Assembly (NCBI GenBank): GCA_030646295.1
Contig: JAUSND010000027.1
Coordinates: 62,001-126,000, forward strand
Direction: 5' to 3'
DNA from: Moraxellaceae bacterium
Lineage (GTDB): Bacteria > Pseudomonadota > Gammaproteobacteria > Pseudomonadales > Moraxellaceae
Length of the DNA: 64,000 nucleotides
Within the stretch, counting starts at the first letter, position 1. Each line of letters begins with the position of its first letter. The notes under the pieces were generated by a model. It did not search any database. It was not told the origin of the DNA and saw nothing but the letters and a program-made list of their open reading frames with translations. Positions 7,021-15,064 of the stretch are shown here, piece by piece. Both the position numbers and the translations under genes were made by a program.

Positions 7021-9513
7021 ATGAATCAGGAGAAAATTGTCATCGACAATCAATCATTGAACACGCACATGGCTAATGATTCTGATGCAGCACGGCCAAG
7101 TTTCCGGCACGAGATTATCGGCCATGCCATCACAGCCATTGTGCTGGCCCTGTCGCTGGTACTGCTGGGCAGCGGTCTGCGTGATTTTGTGGACAAGCGC
7201 GACAAGCTCGAGCGTGAGGCAACCCTGATTGCCGACATCATCGGCGACAATGCCTCTGCCGCAGTGGCATTTGATGACGCCAGGAATGCCCGTGAGATTC
7301 TCGCCTCGGCCAGGCGGGCTGGTTACATCAAGGCCGCTGTCATCAGAAGCAGTAACGGCGAAGTGCTGGCGCGGCTTGGTGACAGGAGTTGGCAGCCTGC
7401 AGTGGTGCCGGCGACTACTGAAAAAGGTTTTCTGGGCAATACCGAGATTGTTCGGCCCATCCGGCTGGATGGCGAAAAAATAGGCGAAGTATGTCTGCGT
7501 GTCAGCTATGGTGCTGCGCGTGACGCCTTTCTGGAGGATGTGCTGCTGTCCTTTCTGGCCCTGTGTCTGGCCGGTGTGATCGTGTTCGGTCTGCTCTATC
7601 GCACCTTGCGCCCCCTCACGCAGCGCCTGTCGATGATCAGTTCCACCATGGCCAGCATTACGGCCAATGATGATTACCAGCTACGCCTGCCGGAAGCGGA
7701 TACCCGCGAAGTGGAGGAGATAGCCGTGCTCTCCTCATCACTCAATACCATGCTGGGCGAAATCCAGCGTCACAGTACCAACCTCAAGTCCGAGCTGGAA
7801 CAACGTCGACTGACCGAGACCGAGCTGCGCAAACTGTCCAAGGCCGTGGAAAACTCGGCGGCCGGCATTTTTGTGACCGATCCGGATGGCTGGATTGAGT
7901 ACGCCAATCGCAAATACCTGCAAATGAATGGTCACGCCGACAAGGAGATCATGGGCTTCCCCAGCCCCCTCATCCAGTCGGACATGATTGCCAGCAGCCC
8001 CCACGGCGATGCCTGGGAAACCCTGCGCAGCGGCCGTGAATGGCAGGGCGAGATTCGCACCAGACACCAAGGTGGTGAAATATTCTGGGGCATGCTCTCG
8101 CTGGCAGTGATTCATGACGACCAAGGCAGGATTGCGCATATCGTTGGCAATCTGGAGGACATTTCCGAGCAGAAGAAGGCCGAGGAAACCATCAATCGTC
8201 TGGCATTTTTTGATCCGCTGACCACGTTGCCCAATCGTCGAAGTTTTGCCGAGCAACTGCCGGAGATCCTTGCACACGCCGGGCGCAAGGATGAAATCGT
8301 CGCCGTGTTCTATCTGGATCTCGATCACTTCAAGGAAGTGAATGACACGCTGGGCCATGGCATGGGTGACAGCCTGCTGCAGACCGCTGCCAAACGCCTG
8401 CAGAGTGTGCTGCGCGAATACGATGTGGTCGCCCGACTGGGTGGCGATGAGTTTGCGCTGGTCATTCCGCATCTGCGTGAGCAGGCCGATGCCGAGGCCG
8501 TGGCACGCAAGGTCATCGAGCACATGACGACGCCGTTCAGTCTGGACAAGCACGAGCTGTCGGTAACCGCCAGTGTGGGCATTGCCTTCTATCCCGAGCA
8601 TGGTCGCGAGGCAAATGAGCTGCTCAAGAAGGCGGATATTGCGCTGTATAGGGCCAAGGCACTCGGCCGCAACAATTTTCAGGTGTTTTCCGTGGGACTG
8701 GAGGAAGTTGGTCTGGCAAGACTGGAGCTGGAGGCTCAAATCCGTCTGGCGCTGGAGTCCCGCTCCTTCTTCCTGGAGTACCAGCCCAAGCTTTGCCTCA
8801 AGACCGGCCGCTTGTGCGGGGCCGAAGCGCTCATCCGCTGGAATCACCCCACCCTTGGCCGCCTTTCCCCGGACAAGTTCATTCCGCGGGCAGAAGAAAG
8901 TCGCCTCATCATTCCGCTCGGGCACTGGATTATTGACGAGGTGGCACGGCAGCAGTCAGCCTGGCGTGCAGAGGGCATGGTGCCAGTGCCGGTCGCGCTT
9001 AACCTGTCCACCATGCAGTTCCGCAATGACGACCTGCCGGAGTATTTCGGTGCGGCCCTGATCCGCCATTCACTGGATGCAGGCCTGCTTGAGCTGGAAA
9101 TTACCGAAAGCCTGCTCATGGATAATCCGGAGCGCATCAGCCGGCAACTGGTGGAGCTGGACGCTATGGGCTTTGGTATTGCGATTGATGATTTCGGTAC
9201 CGGCTATTCATCACTCAGTTACCTGAAGACACTGCCAGTAGATGTGCTGAAAATTGATCGAAGCTTTGTGCATGATCTTGATAACGCGGATGACAAGGTG
9301 ATTACGCAAGCCATTATTGCGCTGGCCAAGAGTCTTGATCTGGAAGTGGTGGCCGAGGGCGCCGAAACCCGTGAACAGGTGAACATGTTGCGCAGTCTGG
9401 GCTGTGACGTGATACAGGGGTATATCTACAGTCGACCACTGCCTGCTGACGAATTCGGGCGCTTCTTGCGTGCCTCGTTGCTGGGAGCATCGGAACTGGT
9501 GGAGCTGGTGTGA
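7021..9513 (+). CDS. CHASE8-HAMP-PAS-GGDEF-EAL cyclic-di-GMP signalling protein
   Basis: This membrane sensor is predicted to make and/or degrade cyclic-di-GMP. One transmembrane helix (about residues 20-42) leads to a periplasmic CHASE8-type domain (NASAAVAFDD near 60). A second helix (about 170-195), a HAMP-like linker and a PAS domain follow. GGDEF is at about 474-478 and REYD lies five residues before it, so both the active site and a possible inhibitory I-site are present. The EAL domain begins near 602 with AEALIRW and keeps EITESLL, IDDFGTGYSS and DVLKIDRSF, so the phosphodiesterase side also looks intact. The start is uncertain: 6943 (GTG), 6949, 7021 and 7069 are all in frame and none has a good ribosome site. 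It is flanked by a gap and a convergent hydrolase, so it is probably monocistronic. Confidence 0.9.
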   Translation: MNQEKIVIDNQSLNTHMANDSDAARPSFRHEIIGHAITAIVLALSLVLLGSGLRDFVDKRDKLEREATLIADIIGDNASAAVAFDDARNAREILASARRAGYIKAAVIRSSNGEVLARLGDRSWQPAVVPATTEKGFLGNTEIVRPIRLDGEKIGEVCLRVSYGAARDAFLEDVLLSFLALCLAGVIVFGLLYRTLRPLTQRLSMISSTMASITANDDYQLRLPEADTREVEEIAVLSSSLNTMLGEIQRHSTNLKSELEQRRLTETELRKLSKAVENSAAGIFVTDPDGWIEYANRKYLQMNGHADKEIMGFPSPLIQSDMIASSPHGDAWETLRSGREWQGEIRTRHQGGEIFWGMLSLAVIHDDQGRIAHIVGNLEDISEQKKAEETINRLAFFDPLTTLPNRRSFAEQLPEILAHAGRKDEIVAVFYLDLDHFKEVNDTLGHGMGDSLLQTAAKRLQSVLREYDVVARLGGDEFALVIPHLREQADAEAVARKVIEHMTTPFSLDKHELSVTASVGIAFYPEHGREANELLKKADIALYRAKALGRNNFQVFSVGLEEVGLARLELEAQIRLALESRSFFLEYQPKLCLKTGRLCGAEALIRWNHPTLGRLSPDKFIPRAEESRLIIPLGHWIIDEVARQQSAWRAEGMVPVPVALNLSTMQFRNDDLPEYFGAALIRHSLDAGLLELEITESLLMDNPERISRQLVELDAMGFGIAIDDFGTGYSSLSYLKTLPVDVLKIDRSFVHDLDNADDKVITQAIIALAKSLDLEVVAEGAETREQVNMLRSLGCDVIQGYIYSRPLPADEFGRFLRASLLGASELVELV

Positions 9514-9515
9514 CG

Positions 9516-10406
9516 TCAGCGGGTGAGGCTGCTGTTGCATGACCCCATTACGGTCTTCAGAAAATCCCTTGCTTCTGCAAATACCTCTCGCGTTATTTCT
9601 CCCCGTACAATCCCGTGCTGATGAAAGCAGACCTCGTGGTAACGCTTGTTGATGCCACCAAGGCGATGGTAAATCTCGCGCCCGCCACGCACATCCACCT
9701 TGGGGTCACCGTCGGCATGCATCACCAGTGACGGAATCCTGATGGTCGGCAGCCCGTTGCGTATGCTGCGCATCAGCCGCTTGATCTGCACAATGCTGCT
9801 GACCGGGCAGCGCAGGTAATTGATGTGCGGATTGTCGGCGTGGTTTCTCACAAAGGTCTTCCGGTATTTGCCCAGTCCCAGCAGCTGCAACAACCTGTTG
9901 CCGTAATGAACCGGTTCGGCAAAGTGGGCAGTGAACGCCTTGAACCTGAGCGGGGCGCTGATGCTGATGACGGCGGAAAATGCTTCCGGATGGCGGATAA
10001 CACTCTCCAGTGCGACAGCACCGCCTGTGGAGAATCCGGCAATCACGATGTGTTGGCAGCAGCATTCCAGAATGTGCCGGCCCTGCTCAACCGATGCCAT
10101 CCAGTCTTCGGCACGGCGGTTGGCCAGATCAATGGCAGAGGTGCCATGTCCCGCCATGCGTGGTGCATACACGGTATAGCCCTGTGCGTGCAGATACTCG
10201 CCCCATTCCCGTACCTCTTCCGGCGCTGCCATCAAACCGTGAACCAGCAACACGCCACACGCAGAACTGCCCGGCAGGAAAAACGGCTTACCGATGGCGG
10301 CGGGCCTGGAATCTTCGGGCAGGAAGTGTTGCTGATAATCGCGGTCAAAGCGGGACTCTTCTGCCAGCAGACGATTGATCAGTTCCGTCGTGTAAGTGAT
10401 CGGCAT
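9516..10406 (-). CDS. Alpha/beta hydrolase (carboxylesterase/monoacylglycerol lipase-like), 296 aa
   Basis: A serine hydrolase with the nucleophile elbow GFSTGG (Ser126), an oxyanion HGLMA near 57-61, an acid in HADGD (residues 230-234) and a likely catalytic His around 262-264. The short lid region after residue 150 and the overall form resemble bacterial monoacylglycerol lipases and carboxylesterase Est30-type enzymes. No signal peptide is visible. Its ATG overlaps the stop of the upstream hemolysin III gene as TAATG, so translation is probably coupled. The stop lies only 2 bases from the end of the GGDEF-EAL gene on the other strand. The true substrate is unknown. Confidence 0.85.
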   Translation of the reverse strand: MPITYTTELINRLLAEESRFDRDYQQHFLPEDSRPAAIGKPFFLPGSSACGVLLVHGLMAAPEEVREWGEYLHAQGYTVYAPRMAGHGTSAIDLANRRAEDWMASVEQGRHILECCCQHIVIAGFSTGGAVALESVIRHPEAFSAVISISAPLRFKAFTAHFAEPVHYGNRLLQLLGLGKYRKTFVRNHADNPHINYLRCPVSSIVQIKRLMRSIRNGLPTIRIPSLVMHADGDPKVDVRGGREIYHRLGGINKRYHEVCFHQHGIVRGEITREVFAEARDFLKTVMGSCNSSLTR

Positions 10407-11056
10407 TACGCGGCAGACGCGGCGGCAAAAGCGTTGTAGATCATGGCGTAATGGCAGCCGGCACCAATCAGCACCATGACATGAAACAGCTCATGAAAAC
10501 TGAATACGCCCGGCAACATCAACGGTTTCCTGGCGGCATAGAACACAGCGCCCAGGGTAAACGCGGCGCCGCCACAAAAAAGCAGGGCTTGCTGCGTTAC
10601 CGTCATGGCGGTCAGCACTTGTTGCATGGGCAGTACCAGCAGCCAGCCCATGGTCAGATAGATCAGGGCAAATAAAACACGCGGTGCCCGTGGAAAGAAA
10701 ACCTGTGTGAGCACGCCAAAGCCTACCAATCCCCACTGAATGGCAATCATCGGAACACGCCATTGCTCGTTCATGAACAGGTAGCAGACTGGCGTGTACG
10801 AGCCGGCAATCATCACGAAAATGGCAAAGCGGTCCATGCGCCGCCAGAACGACACCTCGTTTTCCTGCTGCTTGAAGGCGTGATACAGCGAGCTGGCCAG
10901 AAACAGGAAGATCGTGGATAGCCCGTATACCACTGCAGGAATGATCAGTGAGGCGGAGTCAGCCGCACGCATGACCAGAAAGACGGTACCCACGGCTGCG
11001 GCGGCGATGCCGGCCAGATGGGAATAGAAGTTGAAGGCTTCCTGTGATCGCACCAT
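10406..11056 (-). CDS. Hemolysin III/PAQR family membrane protein, 216 aa
   Basis: Seven hydrophobic segments and conserved polar residues mark the PAQR/YqfA family. These include SSLYHAF in the first third, a DRFAIFVMIAGSYTP block, and the late FHELFHVMVLIGAGCHY with its spaced histidines. In eukaryotic and bacterial relatives (CREST superfamily) these His, Ser and Asp residues bind a metal and can give lipid hydrolase activity; the old name hemolysin III says little about the role. I place the start at ATG 11056, where a GGAGGGG stretch lies upstream. An in-frame ATG at 11107 would add 17 residues. The TAATG overlap with the next gene suggests these two membrane- and lipid-linked proteins are made together. 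Confidence 0.85.
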   Translation of the reverse strand: MVRSQEAFNFYSHLAGIAAAAVGTVFLVMRAADSASLIIPAVVYGLSTIFLFLASSLYHAFKQQENEVSFWRRMDRFAIFVMIAGSYTPVCYLFMNEQWRVPMIAIQWGLVGFGVLTQVFFPRAPRVLFALIYLTMGWLLVLPMQQVLTAMTVTQQALLFCGGAAFTLGAVFYAARKPLMLPGVFSFHELFHVMVLIGAGCHYAMIYNAFAAASAA

Positions 11057-11177
11057 GAGCTTTTCCGCCCCTCCGGATAATAGGGAAAGGCAGTATTGGG
11101 CGTGCATTCAGCCGGGTGTGTCCTTGATGCCGGTCATGGCCAACGGCCGGGTTTCATTGTGCCGGCAGGAGGCCGCA

Positions 11178-12491
11178 TTACATGGGGACATGTCCGATCA
11201 GGGCACGACCAAGCCCCAGTAGCAAGCCGATGAATGAACCCACCACCACACCGTTCACCCGGATCATGTGCAGATCGCCACCCACTTCGGTTTCGATCTT
11301 GGCAATCATTTCGCTGGTGTCCCAGTCGTGAATCTGCTGGCTGACATACAGGATGATGGCATCGGCATAGTCCGTGGCAAACACCACGGCGGCGTCCTCG
11401 ATTTCCTTGTTGAGGGCATCACGAACGCGTTTGTTGGTCTGCAGGTGAGTACCCAGACGCAGCAGGATTTCCTTGGCGTTGGTGGCCAGCCCCGAGTTGT
11501 CACTTTCCAGGTCGCGCTTGATGGCATCGCGCAGAATGGTAATGGTGCCGGTCACAAAGCTGACGACAGATGCGCTGTCTGCCAGTGCATTCTTGGTGGC
11601 ATTAAGTTTTTTTGAGGCCCGTGAGTTTTTCTTGCGCAGGGATTTCATCAGTTCGTTCGCAAAATCCTCCAGCCCCACGCGCCAGGGGTGGTTGCGGTCT
11701 TCCAGCAGGTTTTCCACCTTGCTCATGAAGGTGTTGATCACTTTCTGCTGTACATCAATGCCAATCCAGCTGGCACCGCGTGCTAGCCCGCCCACGCCCA
11801 GTTCTTCAAAAACCTTGCGGGCCACTTCGTAGGCTTTTTCCGGATTTTCCTTGATCCAGCTGTCTGCTGCATCGAGTGCGCGTTGCAGGGCCTCGTGATG
11901 AAAATCGTTTTCCAGTACGGCACGCAACATTTCGCTCGCCATGCGGTGCATGGACGTGCTCTTGACCCATTCCACCGCGTTTTGCTGGATGAATGCCTCG
12001 ATTTCCTTGCTCTCGAAGACCTGTAGCAGGCGCGGGCCAACCCGTTGCATGAAGGCGGCTATCTGCCCGGCATTCTCCTCTTGTGCCAGCCAGAGACCGA
12101 TCTTCAGGCTGACATCGGTTTCCTGAATGGACTTGCGCACAATTAGTGGCGCCAGAAAGTTTTCCTGCACAAAGCGGCCCATGGACTGGGCAATGCGCGC
12201 CTTGTTGCGCGGAATGATTTCCGTGTGTTGCTGCAGCAGGGCAGGTAATGGCAAGCGGCCAAACGGATTACGAAACAGCACCGTGACGGCATACCAGTCT
12301 GCCAGCCCACCCACTACACCTGCCTCGGCCCCGAGTGCCAGAATCTCGATGAGCCATGCGTATTCCGGCAGCAGGCGTGCCATGACCAGAAACACCACCC
12401 ACAGCACGGCAGCGCTGACCAGCGCAATCATGGCAAGCCGGCGGCTGCGCTCAAGGGAGGGCGGGGGCAAAGCGGTGGTGCTCTCGTGCAT
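11178..12491 (-). CDS. DUF445 family membrane protein (YjiN-like), 437 aa
   Basis: Two N-terminal hydrophobic segments (about residues 20-62 from the chosen start) are followed by GLADWYAVTVLFRNPFG, the most conserved block of DUF445. A long, mostly helical soluble region comes next. A hydrophobic C-terminus (VNGVVVGSFIGLLLGLG) closes the protein, giving the family's hairpin topology with both ends in the inner membrane. Length is normal. The start is set at ATG 12491 with a weak GGA eight bases upstream; ATG 12524 would add eleven residues. The function is unknown. It lies alone between hemolysin III and the tRNA-Asn terminator. Confidence 0.85.
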   Translation of the reverse strand: MHESTTALPPPSLERSRRLAMIALVSAAVLWVVFLVMARLLPEYAWLIEILALGAEAGVVGGLADWYAVTVLFRNPFGRLPLPALLQQHTEIIPRNKARIAQSMGRFVQENFLAPLIVRKSIQETDVSLKIGLWLAQEENAGQIAAFMQRVGPRLLQVFESKEIEAFIQQNAVEWVKSTSMHRMASEMLRAVLENDFHHEALQRALDAADSWIKENPEKAYEVARKVFEELGVGGLARGASWIGIDVQQKVINTFMSKVENLLEDRNHPWRVGLEDFANELMKSLRKKNSRASKKLNATKNALADSASVVSFVTGTITILRDAIKRDLESDNSGLATNAKEILLRLGTHLQTNKRVRDALNKEIEDAAVVFATDYADAIILYVSQQIHDWDTSEMIAKIETEVGGDLHMIRVNGVVVGSFIGLLLGLGRALIGHVPM

Positions 12492-12589
12492 GTGGTATCC
12501 GGTGCTGGTTTTGAGTGGACGCATCCGCGTGCAGGGGGAACGCTATCAGGACAGGAAGAGTGCCAGAGATGAGGGGGTGCAGAAAACAA

Positions 12590-12617
12590 AAAAGCCCGGC
12601 ATCAGCCGGGCTTTTTT
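12590..12617 (-). terminator. Rho-independent terminator after tRNA-Asn
   Basis: GCCCGGC (12594-12600), a four-base ATCA loop and GCCGGGC (12605-12611) form a perfect 7-bp stem. It extends with A/T pairs and has T-rich runs on either strand. It lies 43 bases beyond the tRNA 3' end in the direction of tRNA transcription, so it most likely ends that transcript. Confidence 0.85.
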
Positions 12618-12659
12618 GTTGGATTCCACAAGTTCGTTGGAGCTAATGGAACCAGAATA

Positions 12660-12735
12660 TGGCTCCCCGACCTGGACTCGAACCAGGGACCTAAGGATTA
12701 ACAGTCCTGCGCTCTACCAACTGAGCTATCGGGGA
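12660..12735 (-). tRNA. tRNA-Asn (anticodon GTT)
   Basis: The 76-base gene reads on the minus strand from 12735 to 12660. The acceptor stem TCCCCGA pairs with TCGGGGA. The anticodon loop is CTGTTAA with anticodon GTT, and the T-loop region is GGTTCGAGTCC. The discriminator is G and the CCA end is encoded. All arms fold normally and it closely resembles the proteobacterial tRNA-Asn. It is a single tRNA with its own terminator. No attachment-site duplication or integrase gene was seen nearby. Confidence 0.97.
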
Positions 12736-12809
12736 ATTACTTGAGGCCGCGAATAATAGGGGCTTGAACGTGGGTGGTCAAGCATCTGCTGCGGCTTTTT
12801 TCGTTTAAA

Positions 12810-12840
12810 AAGCAAAGCCGCCATTTCGGCGGCTTTGCTT
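12810..12840 (-). terminator. Terminator of the aminotransferase gene
   Basis: GCAAAGCCGCC (12812-12822) and GGCGGCTTTGC (12828-12838) form a perfect 11-bp stem with a five-base loop. On the minus strand the stem is followed by TTTTAAACG. It lies about 65 bases after the stop of the aspartate aminotransferase gene. Confidence 0.85.
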
Positions 12841-12903
12841 GGCTTTTCAATGACTTGAGTGACTGTTTTTTGAGCAGTCCAAGGGTCGTTGATTAGCCTG
12901 CCA

Positions 12904-14088
12904 TCAACCTTCAATGGCCTTCTTGATGCGGGCCAGCGCGTCTTCCAGCACCTTCGGCGAGGTGGCGTAGGAAATGCGCATGTGGCCGTCCAGACCGAAG
13001 GCAGAGCCCGGCACCACGGCAACGCCGACAGTGTTGAGCAGCAGCTCGGAGAACTCCAGATCGTTCTTCAGGCCCAGCTTTTTGATGGCACCTTCCACAT
13101 TGGCGAAGGCATAGAACGCGCCGTCGGCCGGGGAGCAGGACACACCTTCGATGGTGTTCAGCGTGCTCACCACGTAATCGTGGCGTTCCTTGAAGGCCTT
13201 GATCATGGGCAGCAACACATCCTGCGGGCCGTTCAGCGCGGCTTCCGCCGCCACCTGCGAGATCGAGGTGGGGTTGGAGGTGGACTGGCTCTGCACATTC
13301 TTCATGGCATTGATCAGCTTCACCGGGCCGGCGGCATAACCGATGCGCCAGCCGGTCATGGCATAGGCCTTGGACACACCGTTCAGCACGATGGTGCGGT
13401 CGTACAGGTCCGGGGCCACGGTCACGATGTTCTCGAACTTCTCGGTGGTCCAGATGATGTGCTCGTACATGTCATCGGTGGCGACGAGCACGTGCGGGTG
13501 CTTGCGCAGCACCTCGGCCAGCGCCAGCAGCTCGGCCTTGCTGTACACCATGCCGGTCGGGTTGGACGGGCTGTTCAGCACCAGCAGACGGGTCTTTGGT
13601 GTGATGGCCGCCTCCAGCTGGGCAGCAGTGATCTTGTAGCCCTGGCTCTGCGGGCACTCGATGCACACCGGAGTAGCGTCGGCAATCAGCACCATGTCCG
13701 GGTACGACACCCAGTACGGCGCCGGGATGATGACTTCGTCACCCTTGTTCAGCAGGGCCAGCGAGAGATTGAAAAAGCTTTGCTTGCCACCGCAGGAGAC
13801 CAGGATCTGGTTGGCGGCGTAGTCCAGGTTCTGGTCACGCTTGAACTTGGCAATGATGGCTTTCTTCAGGCCTGCGGTGCCGTCGACGGCGGTGTACTTG
13901 GTAAAGCCGGCCTCGATGGCCTTGATGGCGGCCTGCTTGATGTGCTCAGGCGTATCGAAGTCGGGTTCACCAGCGCCCAGGCCAATAATGTCCTTGCCGG
14001 CAGCCTTGAGTTCGGCAGCCTTGTTGGTTACGGCCAGGGTGGGAGAGGGCTTGATGCTCAGTACGCGATCAGACAGGCGAATGTCCAC
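12904..14088 (-). CDS. aspC: Aspartate aminotransferase (class I, subgroup Ib type), 394 aa
   Basis: A PLP enzyme that interconverts aspartate and 2-oxoglutarate with oxaloacetate and glutamate. The internal aldimine lysine is Lys240 in SKAYAMTGWR. NSPSNPTG is at 172-179, the PLP-contacting DDMYEH at 205-210, and a substrate-binding Arg lies in the late MRISYA. The N-terminal LGAGEPDFDTP block is typical of the Ib group, whose members may also accept prephenate. The start is fixed by family alignment (MDIRLSDRV). The nearest gene upstream, nrdJb, is 206 bases away across a hairpin, so aspC probably has its own promoter. An in-frame antisense frame of 462 codons covers it and is a high-GC shadow. 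Confidence 0.93.
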   Translation of the reverse strand: MDIRLSDRVLSIKPSPTLAVTNKAAELKAAGKDIIGLGAGEPDFDTPEHIKQAAIKAIEAGFTKYTAVDGTAGLKKAIIAKFKRDQNLDYAANQILVSCGGKQSFFNLSLALLNKGDEVIIPAPYWVSYPDMVLIADATPVCIECPQSQGYKITAAQLEAAITPKTRLLVLNSPSNPTGMVYSKAELLALAEVLRKHPHVLVATDDMYEHIIWTTEKFENIVTVAPDLYDRTIVLNGVSKAYAMTGWRIGYAAGPVKLINAMKNVQSQSTSNPTSISQVAAEAALNGPQDVLLPMIKAFKERHDYVVSTLNTIEGVSCSPADGAFYAFANVEGAIKKLGLKNDLEFSELLLNTVGVAVVPGSAFGLDGHMRISYATSPKVLEDALARIKKAIEG

Positions 14089-14209
14089 GGCAGAACCTCG
14101 TGTTGGACGGGTGATGAGAAAGTGGGGCGGATGATACCGGAAGCCGGCCCGGGCTTGAACCGGCCGGCCGGGCTTTTTAAGGACGGATTGATGCAGGGCA
14201 GATCAAATG

Positions 14210-14245
14210 AAAACCGGCACAGGACGGGTGTCATGTGCCGGTTTT
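14210..14245 (-). terminator. Hairpin after nrdJb
   Basis: AAAACCGGCAC (14210-14220) and GTGCCGGTTTT (14235-14245) make an 11-bp perfect stem about 50 bases beyond the nrdJb stop. The T-run is only four bases, so termination may be partial. A second GC-rich foldback lies at about 14141-14178. Confidence 0.65.
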
Positions 14246-14294
14246 GGGGGCGTCTAGCCAGCTCGCAACGCCGCTGAAGCAAGCACAGCAGCTT

Positions 14295-15002
14295 TCAACC
14301 GCACTTGCTGTCGCCACAGTTCAGGCAGGTCAGGCAACCGTCCATGACAATCATGGCCTTGGTGTTGCACTTGACGCAGAGCTTGGAGCCTTCGGGGAAC
14401 TGGCCGTTGTCAGCCGGTTCAACGGCATTGGCCTTGCCCAGCTTGCTTTCGTATTCGGCACGCTTCTCGGCAATCAGCTTCTGCTGGTGTTCGTCCAGGC
14501 CTTCATCCTTGATCATGCCGATACGCTTGAGGTGCGTCTCGATCACGTCACCAATCTCGCTCACCAGCGACGGACAGAACTTGCCGCCCTTCTTGAAGTA
14601 ACCACCACGCGGGTCGAACACGCTGTGCAGTTCTTCCACCAGGAACGATACGTCACCGCCCTTGCGGAACACGGCAGAGATAATCAACGTCACTGCCACA
14701 ATCCACTGATAGTGGTCCATGTTCTTCGAGTTGATGAACATCTCGAAGGGGCGACGCACCTCATGCGAGGTGCCTTCGTTCAGCACCATGTCGTTGATGG
14801 TCACGTACAGGGCGTGCTCGGACAGCGGGGTCTTGATCTTGTAGGTGGAGCCGACCAGTGACTCGGGACGCTTCACCTGCTCGTGCATGTGCACTATCTG
14901 CTCGGCCGGCTTGGTTTCGGCAGTGGTCGTCACAGCCTTGCTGTCTTCTTCCTTGCTGGCCAGCGCGTAGCTGACAATTTTCTTTTCGATCTTGATGCTC
15001 AT
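14295..15002 (-). CDS. nrdJb: Adenosylcobalamin-dependent ribonucleotide reductase, small C-terminal subunit NrdJb
   Basis: In most bacteria this is the C-terminal part of the class II ribonucleotide reductase; here it is a separate 235-residue protein, as known for Pseudomonas. The middle (about residues 50-160) carries the TSCPD-type domain, with RRPFEMFINSKN and GGYFKKGGKFCPSL. The end is a Cys-rich tail (CVKC, then CLTCLNCG, and a last Cys next to the end), which in this class reduces the active site by shuttling a disulfide. The N-terminal 45 residues look flexible. It follows nrdJa by 62 bases on the same strand and is surely made with it. Confidence 0.9.
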   Translation of the reverse strand: MSIKIEKKIVSYALASKEEDSKAVTTTAETKPAEQIVHMHEQVKRPESLVGSTYKIKTPLSEHALYVTINDMVLNEGTSHEVRRPFEMFINSKNMDHYQWIVAVTLIISAVFRKGGDVSFLVEELHSVFDPRGGYFKKGGKFCPSLVSEIGDVIETHLKRIGMIKDEGLDEHQQKLIAEKRAEYESKLGKANAVEPADNGQFPEGSKLCVKCNTKAMIVMDGCLTCLNCGDSKCG

Positions 15003-15064
15003 GATGTGGTGCTCTTTATGTCCGTGTTCGAAAGGGGCCGGGGGCAGTCTGATCCGTGCCGGGA

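Noticed and set aside
12660-12735. tRNA-Asn as an integration site
   Set aside because: No integrase, direct repeat of the tRNA 3' end or foreign gene block was seen on either side.
14141-14178. GC-rich inverted repeats beyond the nrdJb hairpin as a regulatory RNA
   Set aside because: Explained as ordinary foldback in a GC-rich spacer; no conserved riboswitch core (for example no cobalamin box) was found.
12889-14277. Open plus-strand frame of 462 codons opposite the aspartate aminotransferase
   Set aside because: Composition-driven shadow: rich in His, Gly, Arg and Val, no ribosome site or family resemblance, and the real gene on the other strand has every catalytic motif.
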